Below, piece by piece: positions 6,362-11,424 of a stretch of DNA of 11,424 nt. Positions within the stretch are counted from its first letter, which is position 1, and every line of letters begins with the position of its first letter. A program made the translations under genes and the position numbers. The stretch spans positions 1 through 11,424 of the forward strand of contig CACGGY010000029.1 in NCBI GenBank assembly GCA_902572675.1, read 5' to 3'. The notes beneath the pieces are model-generated. The model made no database searches. It had not been told where the DNA came from and saw only the letters and a program-made list of their open reading frames with translations. This DNA is from an uncultured Prochlorococcus sp. Lineage in GTDB: Bacteria; Cyanobacteriota; Cyanobacteriia; PCC-6307; Cyanobiaceae.

Positions 6362-7204
6362 TTATTTTTTTTGATCAGCAGCAATACGCATTTCTTTACA
6401 AAATTCACCAACATTGCAGACGACATCTTTTTCACTTGAACTAGAAATTCGTTTTACAAATGCACTCCCAATAATTACTCCATCTGCTCCCCACTCTCGA
6501 ACTTTATTAACATGATCAGGTGAGGATATCCCAAAACCAACAGCAATTGGATTGCTATTTACATCTTTTAATTTAGCAATAAGATTTTCTACTCTGTTTT
6601 CCATTGTGTTTCTTTCACCAGTGACACCTGTAACACTTACTAAATAAGTGAAGCCTTTTGTATGATTTGATATTGATTTCATTCTTTCAAAAGGAGTAGT
6701 TGGAGCTACTAATAAAATCAAATCCATAGAATGGTTACTAACTATTTTAGAAAATTTATAAGCTTCCTCTAAGGGGAGATCTGGAACTATCAATCCAGAA
6801 ACTCCAGCATTAGATGCCATCTTACAAAACTTTTCAAAGCCAAAACTTAGTAATGGATTTAAATAAGAAAAAAGGATGATTGGTATATTTAATTTACCTT
6901 TTAGAGACTCTAAAAGTTTAATTACTTTTCTTGGGTTAGTACCTGACTTTAAGGCACGAGAGGCCGCCACTTGAATGACAGGTCCGTCTGCTAGTGGATC
7001 ACTGTAAGGGATACCTAATTCAATAAGGTCAGCTCCATTTTCTTGTAACTTTAATAAGATCTCAGACGTTATTTCAATATTGGGGTCCCCAGCCATTATG
7101 AAAGGCATTAAAGCTAATTTTTTATTATTTTTTAACTCACAAAACTTCTCATCTACCTTAGATAAAGAATCGTTTTTAGTAATTTGCATTTTATTATCTT
7201 TCAT
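6362..7204 (-). CDS. trpA: Tryptophan synthase alpha subunit
   Basis: TrpA cleaves indole-3-glycerol phosphate to indole and glyceraldehyde 3-phosphate and channels indole to TrpB. The 280-aa TIM barrel has the signature LIELGIPYSDPLADGPVIQ, with the catalytic Glu62 and Asp73 spaced 11 apart as in Glu49/Asp60 of the E. coli enzyme. It also has LMPFIMAGDP, GLIVPDLPLEE, the loop-6-type SVTGVTGER and the phosphate-binding GFGISSP and GVIIGSAFV segments. A few extra N-terminal residues precede the fold; ATG at 7204 is used, though an in-frame ATG five codons on (Met6) is also possible, and neither has a clear ribosome site. It follows the DUF3007 gene by 28 bases on the same strand and is likely co-transcribed with ndhL. 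trpB is not in the window. Confidence 0.97.
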   Translation of the reverse strand: MKDNKMQITKNDSLSKVDEKFCELKNNKKLALMPFIMAGDPNIEITSEILLKLQENGADLIELGIPYSDPLADGPVIQVAASRALKSGTNPRKVIKLLESLKGKLNIPIILFSYLNPLLSFGFEKFCKMASNAGVSGLIVPDLPLEEAYKFSKIVSNHSMDLILLVAPTTPFERMKSISNHTKGFTYLVSVTGVTGERNTMENRVENLIAKLKDVNSNPIAVGFGISSPDHVNKVREWGADGVIIGSAFVKRISSSSEKDVVCNVGEFCKEMRIAADQKK

Positions 7205-7232
7205 GATTTTTGAGTTTTTTTTTATGAAAAAT

Positions 7233-7553
7233 TTATGGATTTTTCTCTAAATCTTCCATTAGTTTTTGCTGCTCTTCATTTGACAATGCATTGAATTTGG
7301 TTTCTAGTTTATCATTAACGACTTTTTCATACTCTTTTCTATAACGCTTCCTTTGTTCCATGAACGTCATTTTTCCATTTACAACTCTATAAACATAAGA
7401 TGTTACCCAAGTAATAACAATCAAAATCAGGATGCAACTTGAGAGAGTAGTAGCCGTAAAATTGTCGATACCAATTTGCGGTGCAAATTTATAACTAATT
7501 AATCCTATAAATGAAATAAATAAACCTATTTGTATAACTTTACCTTTAGTCAA
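7233..7553 (-). CDS. DUF3007 family membrane protein, TTG start
   Basis: The 106-aa protein has two hydrophobic segments (about residues 5-23 and 34-54) and then a strongly charged tail (EQRKRYRKEYEKVV, ending LMEDLEKNP). This fits the DUF3007 family, small membrane proteins commonly sited between ndhL and trpA in cyanobacteria. Their function is not established; the constant link to ndhL suggests a thylakoid or NDH-1-related role, by position only. The start is TTG at 7553: an in-frame TAA directly precedes it and the next Met is at about residue 62, after both membrane segments, so no ATG start can give a sensible protein. An AAAGGG in the end of ndhL can serve as ribosome site. It begins 4 bases after the ndhL stop. 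Confidence 0.85.
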   Translation of the reverse strand: MTKGKVIQIGLFISFIGLISYKFAPQIGIDNFTATTLSSCILILIVITWVTSYVYRVVNGKMTFMEQRKRYRKEYEKVVNDKLETKFNALSNEEQQKLMEDLEKNP

Positions 7554-7557
7554 TTAT

Positions 7558-7791
7558 CTACCCTTTACCACTTCCTTTTAGTCTGAGATTTAAAAATGGA
7601 GAAAATAAAATCAAACCCGGAAAGAAAAGAAATACAAGGCCATAAATTCCTAATCTCTCAAATTTACCCATAATATTCCATCTATTATTCATCCAGTAAA
7701 ATAGTAATAATGGAATAAACAACAAATAAGTAGAAATAATTCCAATATAAGCAATTAAAGTAGCGAATGAATTATTGAAGAAACTTTCCAT
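7558..7791 (-). CDS. ndhL: NAD(P)H-quinone oxidoreductase (NDH-1) subunit L
   Basis: NdhL is a small membrane subunit of the cyanobacterial and plastid NDH-1 complex, which carries cyclic electron flow, respiration and CO2-uptake-linked activity in thylakoids. The 77-aa product has two strongly hydrophobic spans (about residues 9-33 and 46-68), joined by YWMNNRWNIMGKFER with its Asn/Arg/Trp-rich loop, which is the recognisable NdhL pattern. The Lys/Gly tail is short. It leads a minus-strand cluster ndhL–DUF3007–trpA with gaps of 4 and 28 bases. Its own promoter is probably in the 78 bases between it and tRNA-Leu (7792-7869), or it is read through from the tRNA; I see no clear promoter boxes there. 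Confidence 0.92.
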   Translation of the reverse strand: MESFFNNSFATLIAYIGIISTYLLFIPLLLFYWMNNRWNIMGKFERLGIYGLVFLFFPGLILFSPFLNLRLKGSGKG

Positions 7792-7869
7792 TTTGATCTA
7801 TGATTTCTTAGTTAAAACATAACAACTATTGGAAGTTATCGTCAGAACTAAAAATAAATAATTAAATAA

Positions 7870-7955
7870 TGGGAGTGGGGGGACTTGAACCCCCACGAGC
7901 TAAATCGCTCGACGGATTTTAAGTCCGGCGCGTCTACCAATTCCGCCACACTCCC
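7870..7955 (-). tRNA. tRNA-Leu (anticodon UAA), intronless
   Basis: On the minus strand the 86-base gene folds as a class II tRNA. The acceptor GGGAGTG pairs with CACTCCC, followed by discriminator A. There is a D-arm with TTGGTAGACGC, an anticodon loop CTTAAAA (anticodon TAA at 7919-7921), a long variable arm CGAGC/GCTCG, and a T-arm GGGGG-TTCAAGT-CCCCC. The CCA tail is not encoded. The long variable arm and anticodon identify Leu. In many cyanobacteria this gene is split after the anticodon's first base by a group I intron; here it is continuous. Confidence 0.97.
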
Positions 7956-7976
7956 AAAAGGAATTAGCGCTTTCTA

Positions 7977-8006
7977 ATCGTAGCCGAAAGTATCCCCTTT
8001 ATCCAA
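7977..8006 (-). promoter_or_regulatory. Possible promoter of tRNA-Leu
   Basis: On the minus strand TTGGAT (8006-8001) and TACGAT (7982-7977) are 18 bases apart, about 21 bases before the tRNA 5' end. The position is right for a stable-RNA promoter. The remaining 7956-8152 gap holds no gene I can support. The exact boxes are inferred from consensus only. Confidence 0.4.
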
Positions 8007-8152
8007 AAAATATCCTAAAATTTACACTTTTAACGATCCGATAGGCACGCTAAATATATATTGATTACTTTAATTGGAATAATGCAAATATTCAGTGGTA
8101 AATAATTTATAGGCTGATAAATTATTAAATATAAATTTTATATAAATAAAGC

Positions 8153-8344
8153 ATGGCTAGTATCATTAGAGCTAAAAAAGGTGCTTGGTTTTTAGGAGTT
8201 TGCAAAGGTCTTGAAAAATCAAATAGAGGTAATGCTCTTTTCTGGAGATTAGTTTTTTTAATTGCATCATGCTTTACTCTTGGCTTAGCAATTTTGATAT
8301 ATCTTGGATTGGCAGTTATATACCCCATTGAGAAAGCAGAATAA
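8153..8344 (+). CDS. PspC-domain mini-protein
   Basis: The 63-aa protein matches the phage-shock-protein C domain: a short basic N-terminus, the GVCKGLEKSNRGNALFWRLVFLIAS core with its conserved Gly-Val-Cys/Gly-Leu and Trp-Arg, and then one long hydrophobic span (about residues 28-57) ending YLGLAVIYPIEK. In E. coli PspC is an inner-membrane partner of PspA and PspB in sensing membrane stress. Here it is a stand-alone domain without pspA, pspB or pspF beside it, so a role in a phage-shock response is not shown. ATG 8153 has only A/T-rich DNA before it, without a clear ribosome site. It is convergent with pyrC and not in an operon. Confidence 0.85.
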   Translation: MASIIRAKKGAWFLGVCKGLEKSNRGNALFWRLVFLIASCFTLGLAILIYLGLAVIYPIEKAE

Positions 8345-8363
8345 ATATTTAATATCTTTGTTT

Positions 8364-8381
8364 ATATTCTTTGAAGAATAT
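8364..8381 (+). terminator. Possible hairpin terminator between PspC-like gene and pyrC
   Basis: ATATTCTT and AAGAATAT are perfect inverted arms separated by TG, giving a usable 6-7-bp stem, followed by the T-rich TTATACTTTT. It lies 20 bases after the PspC stop and before the convergent pyrC stop. Only one G·C pair is in the stem. Confidence 0.35.
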
Positions 8382-8415
8382 TTATACTTTTAATTGTCAG
8401 ATTAAATCTAATTTT

Positions 8416-9465
8416 TTAATTTAATGTTCCTTCTACTTGCCATTGTAAAATTTCACCTGCATGAAATGGTTTTATTTGTCCCACAATATTTTCTTGTTCA
8501 AAAACATCAATAAACTCTTTAATTTTATTAGGTCTAGAAACCAATTTTAATTTTTCTTTATTTGGGGGAACATTATAAAAATTAGGGCCATTTAAACTTG
8601 CAAACTTTTCAAAATTATCTAGAGCATCTTCCTCTTCGAATACTTTTAAATAGCTTTCTATTGCTACTGGCGAATTGAAAATGCCCGCACATCCACAAAA
8701 AGCCTTCCACTTCCTAAGATGTGGAGCAGAGTCAGTTCCCAAGAAAAAACATTTTTTTCCACTTGTTGCAGCTCTCCTTAAAGCCAGTCTATTATTTTCC
8801 CTCTTCGCAACTGGTAAGCAGTAAAAATCACTATTTAAGCCTCCAAAAAACATTGCATTTCTATTTATATGCAAATGATGCGGAGTGATAGTAGCTCCAA
8901 TATTATTTTCTTGAACAAAATCCACTGCATAAGAGGTAGTTATATGTTCTAAAACGATTTTTAATTTTGGAAATCTTTTAGTTATTTTAGAAAGTTCTTT
9001 ATCTATAAAAACTTCTTCTCTATCGAATACATCTACTTCAGGATCAGTCACTTCTCCATGAATTAAAAGAGGTATTCCATTATCTTGCATTGATTCGAAA
9101 ATCTTATATAGATTTTCTATTATCTTTACTCCATGACTGGAATTTGTTGTCGCATTAGCAGGGTATAATTTCGCTGCGAAAAAGATATTATTTTTGAAAC
9201 CATTAATTAGTTCTGCTTTATCAGTATCATCTGTAAGATACATTGTCATTAATGGTTCAAACTTAGAACTTTCTGGTAACGCTTCAAAAATAGATTTTTT
9301 GTAAGCGATAGCGCTTTCAATTGATGTAATGGGATTTTTAGTATTTGGCATAACAATAGCTCTTCCAAAAAATTCGGAAGTAAAATGAATAATATTTTTT
9401 AATACAAGCCCTTCTCTTAAATGTAAATGCCAATCATCAGGTTTTATGATGGTTAAAGTCTTCAA
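8416..9465 (-). CDS. pyrC: Dihydroorotase, class II (PyrC)
   Basis: PyrC closes N-carbamoyl-aspartate to dihydroorotate in pyrimidine synthesis. The 349-aa amidohydrolase barrel carries all expected zinc-site residues: His13 and His15 in DDWHLHLR, the carboxylated Lys99 in AAKLYPA, His136 in LIHGE, His174 in LEHITT, and Asp245 in GTDSAPH. Spacing tracks the E. coli enzyme (16/18/102/139/177/250) closely, so this is the compact homodimeric class II type. The start is TTG at 9465: a stop lies five codons upstream, no ATG intervenes and the next Met is residue 39, beyond the metal-binding HLHLR. The gene is divergent from the antiporter with 117 bases between, and it stands alone, without other pyr genes. 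Confidence 0.95.
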   Translation of the reverse strand: MKTLTIIKPDDWHLHLREGLVLKNIIHFTSEFFGRAIVMPNTKNPITSIESAIAYKKSIFEALPESSKFEPLMTMYLTDDTDKAELINGFKNNIFFAAKLYPANATTNSSHGVKIIENLYKIFESMQDNGIPLLIHGEVTDPEVDVFDREEVFIDKELSKITKRFPKLKIVLEHITTSYAVDFVQENNIGATITPHHLHINRNAMFFGGLNSDFYCLPVAKRENNRLALRRAATSGKKCFFLGTDSAPHLRKWKAFCGCAGIFNSPVAIESYLKVFEEEDALDNFEKFASLNGPNFYNVPPNKEKLKLVSRPNKIKEFIDVFEQENIVGQIKPFHAGEILQWQVEGTLN

Positions 9466-9582
9466 AATTTTTTCTATTTAATCAATTTTAACAGCAAATT
9501 AAAATTGACAATAATTTATAGATATTCGAGGATAGTTATTAAACAATTATGAAATTTTTATTATTTAAATGAGATCCTAAAT

Positions 9583-10662
9583 ATGAGTGAATTTTTAATT
9601 CCAATAATAGAAATAGTTTTAGGAGTAGTTTTACTTTTTGCTGGAGGAGAGTTTTTTATTCAAGGAGCGATATTTTTATCTTTAATTTTAGGAATACCAC
9701 AAATAGTAATTGGATTAACAGTTGTTTCTCTTGGGACGAGCTCGCCTGAGTTGTTGGTAAGTTTAAGTTCAATTTTAAAAGGCAGTGATTCGCTTGCGGC
9801 AAGCAATGTAATTGGAAGCAATATTTTCAATGTTCTCGTTGTTTTGGGTATAAGCTCATTGATTACACCTCTAAAGGTAAAAAGCAGAATAGTTAGAAGA
9901 GATGTGCCTCTATTAATGGCTATCTCATGTGCCGTTTGGGCCATGTCATCCACAGGCTTATTAACATTTCAAGCAGGGGTCTTTCTGATATTTTGTTTAA
10001 TCTTAAATACAATATGGGAAATTAATACCATCAATGAGAAAGGAGAAGAGACAAAAGATGCTGAACCAGAGATAGAAGAATTTAAAGATAACTATAAAGG
10101 GAAGCTTAATATTTTACTAAAGTTAATATTGGGAATATTTCTTTTAAGCTTTGGTTCAAATATTTTAGTAAATGGTTCTCAAACGCTTGCTACTCTTTTG
10201 GGTGTAAATGAAATTGTTATTGGTTTAACTATCGTCGCCACCGGAACATCTTTACCGGAATTAGTGACTTCAATAATTGCTGCATTTAAAGGCAAAACAG
10301 ATCTTGCAATAGGTAATGTAATAGGTAGTAACTTGCTAAATCAACTTTTAATCCTAGGAAGTTGTAGTATTTTTTCAGGATTTAAAGGGTTAGTAATTGA
10401 ACAAAGTCTAATAAAAGTTGACTTACCTTTTATGGTTTTAACTACCTTTGCATGCTTACCAATTTTCTGGAGCAAAGGGAAAATTACCAGAATTGAAGGA
10501 TTTATTTTGATTAATTTTTATATTTTTTACATTCTCGATAAGATACTCTTTTTGAATGGATATAATTATCTCTCTGAATTAAGGATAGGTTTATTTATTT
10601 ACTTTTCACTACTTTTAGTAATTCTATTTGCTCAAGAAAAATTAAAATTTTCTAACTCATAA
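9583..10662 (+). CDS. CaCA-family calcium/cation antiporter (YrbG-like Na+/Ca2+ exchanger)
   Basis: This 359-aa integral membrane protein exchanges Ca2+ (or a similar cation) for Na+ or H+ across the membrane. It shows the family's two inverted alpha-repeats. The first has IGLTVVSLGTSSPELLVS (GTSSPEL 51-57) and NVIGSN at 75-80; the second has IGLTIVATGTSLPELVTS (GTSLPEL 221-227) and GNVIGSN at 244-250. Both repeats keep the ion-binding Glu and the Asn/Ser pocket. About ten hydrophobic spans are visible, split by a charged, Glu-rich loop (about residues 148-168). No signal peptide or regulatory Ca2+-binding domain is present, as usual for bacterial forms. Ion specificity cannot be read from sequence alone. 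ATG 9583 follows GAGATCC at a loose ribosome-site distance. It is convergent with the glutathione-reductase-like gene, with two bases between stops. Confidence 0.92.
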   Translation: MSEFLIPIIEIVLGVVLLFAGGEFFIQGAIFLSLILGIPQIVIGLTVVSLGTSSPELLVSLSSILKGSDSLAASNVIGSNIFNVLVVLGISSLITPLKVKSRIVRRDVPLLMAISCAVWAMSSTGLLTFQAGVFLIFCLILNTIWEINTINEKGEETKDAEPEIEEFKDNYKGKLNILLKLILGIFLLSFGSNILVNGSQTLATLLGVNEIVIGLTIVATGTSLPELVTSIIAAFKGKTDLAIGNVIGSNLLNQLLILGSCSIFSGFKGLVIEQSLIKVDLPFMVLTTFACLPIFWSKGKITRIEGFILINFYIFYILDKILFLNGYNYLSELRIGLFIYFSLLLVILFAQEKLKFSNS

Positions 10663-10664
10663 TT

Positions 10665-11424
10665 TTAGCCATACATAGTCACAAACTCTTCTGAGATAGT
10701 TGGGTGCAAAGCCATAGTAATATCAAAGTCTTTTTTTGTTATCCCTGCATTTAATGAAATTGATACCATTTGAATAATCTCAGATGATGTTTCTCCAAAC
10801 ATATGGCATCCCAAGACTTTATCAGTAAGCTTATGAACTATAATCTTCAACATACATTTTGATTTATTCTCTTCAAAAGTATTAGACATAGGAGTAAATT
10901 TGCATTTGAAAATTTTGATATTTTTTTCAGAGTAAATCTCTAAAGCTTTTTTTTCACTTAAGCCAACTGTTGAAATTTCTGGAATAGTGAAAACGGCCTT
11001 AGGGATATTGTCATAATTTACTTTTCTTTTTTGGTCATTAAAAAAATTATCCGAAAAAACTCGCCCCTGTTCTATTGCTACTGGAGTTAAGTTTGGTTTA
11101 TTTACAATATCGCCAACTGCAAAAATATTTGCGTTGCTTGTTTGATTAAGATCATCAACATCTAAATACTGGCCATCCATCTTAAGATTTAAAAAATCTA
11201 AATTTAAAGGCAAAAGATTTGGTTCTCTACCTGTAGCGATAAGGATATTATTAGTTAGGAGTTTATCACCCGAGTCTAAGGTAGATTCCAGATTTCCATT
11301 TACCCTCTTGATAGCCTTTAATTGAGTATTGGAAATTATGTTTATTTTAGTAAACGTAGGTGATTCTTCTAAGCAGAAAGAAAGATCTTCATCAAAACCA
11401 TTAAGTAAATGTTGACCTCTAATT
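10665..11424 (-). CDS. gor: Glutathione-reductase-like NAD(P)H-disulfide oxidoreductase, 5' part beyond window
   Basis: The reading frame runs without a stop to the window end (about 252 residues visible), so the N-terminal half lies outside, with its FAD-binding GxGxxG and redox CxxxxC. What is seen starts in the NAD(P)H-binding domain (LLNGFDEDLSF, as in the RGFDEDIR region of plant and cyanobacterial glutathione reductases). It continues through ILIATGREPN and the second FAD motif IFAVGDIVN, followed by LTPVAIEQGR, into the dimerisation domain. That domain ends ALHPTISEEFVTMYG, carrying the His-Glu pair that protonates the dithiol across the dimer. Glutathione reductase regenerates GSH from GSSG with NADPH. 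The HPT.SEEFVT ending and RGFDED-like segment favour it over lipoamide dehydrogenase or mercuric reductase, but the decisive N-terminal half is missing. Confidence 0.88.
   Translation of the reverse strand, partial: IRGQHLLNGFDEDLSFCLEESPTFTKINIISNTQLKAIKRVNGNLESTLDSGDKLLTNNILIATGREPNLLPLNLDFLNLKMDGQYLDVDDLNQTSNANIFAVGDIVNKPNLTPVAIEQGRVFSDNFFNDQKRKVNYDNIPKAVFTIPEISTVGLSEKKALEIYSEKNIKIFKCKFTPMSNTFEENKSKCMLKIIVHKLTDKVLGCHMFGETSSEIIQMVSISLNAGITKKDFDITMALHPTISEEFVTMYG

Noticed and set aside
8125..8328. Minus-strand open frame opposite the PspC-like gene.
   Set aside because: The plus-strand frame has a clear PspC pattern; the minus frame has none.
9660..9953. Minus-strand open frame inside the antiporter gene.
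   Set aside because: It sits opposite the first alpha-repeat of the antiporter and has no domain of its own.
10665..11213. Reading the last gene as a complete 182-residue protein starting at 11213.
   Set aside because: The apparent start is an internal TTG; the same frame continues without a stop to the window end and encodes ATGREPN and other reductase segments.

Overview
The window is a dense stretch of ordinary chromosome from a very AT-rich, streamlined cyanobacterium. It most resembles a high-light-adapted Prochlorococcus. Pointers are the gene order ndhL–DUF3007–trpA, an NDH-1 subunit (NdhL) restricted to cyanobacteria and plastids, a cyanobacterial AbrB-like regulator (cyAbrB), a cyanobacterial-type group 2 sigma factor, strong A/T bias at third codon positions, and gaps that are short and often almost pure A/T. 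The genus is inferred from reading the proteins; no search was run. I see no phage, transposon, CRISPR or plasmid genes, and no gene-free gap exceeds about 200 bases.

Layout. 1-2306 (+): ClpB disaggregase, cut at its 5' end by the window edge. 2355-2825 (-): a small 6-pyruvoyl-tetrahydropterin synthase/QueD-like protein with an altered metal-site motif. 2889-3548 (+): fused HisIE of histidine synthesis. 3549-3708: A/T-only palindromes and an 11-base tandem repeat. 3709-5358 (+): a tight trio of group 2 sigma factor, YkvA-like (DUF1232) protein and small helix-turn-helix protein. 5556-5825 (-): a YciI-like protein, divergent from 5923-6279 (+), cyAbrB. A hairpin plus T-run terminator separates cyAbrB from the convergent cluster at 7791-6362 (-): ndhL, DUF3007, trpA. 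7870-7955 (-): intronless tRNA-Leu(UAA). 8153-8344 (+): a PspC-like mini-protein. 8416-9465 (-): dihydroorotase (pyrC), divergent from 9583-10662 (+), a Ca2+/cation antiporter. 10665-11424 (-): the C-terminal part of a glutathione reductase-like flavoprotein, cut by the window end.

How the genes fit together. Most are single housekeeping functions: protein rescue (ClpB), amino-acid and pyrimidine synthesis (HisIE, TrpA, PyrC), thylakoid NDH-1 electron flow (NdhL), redox defence (glutathione reductase) and ion homeostasis. Three predicted regulators lie within 2.6 kb: the sigma factor, the HTH protein and cyAbrB. The least understood unit is the sigma–YkvA–HTH trio. The sigma factor has unusual residues in its promoter-recognition regions, and its two followers have no known role. 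I did not find a convincing new defence or mobile system; the findings are modest and are scored that way.
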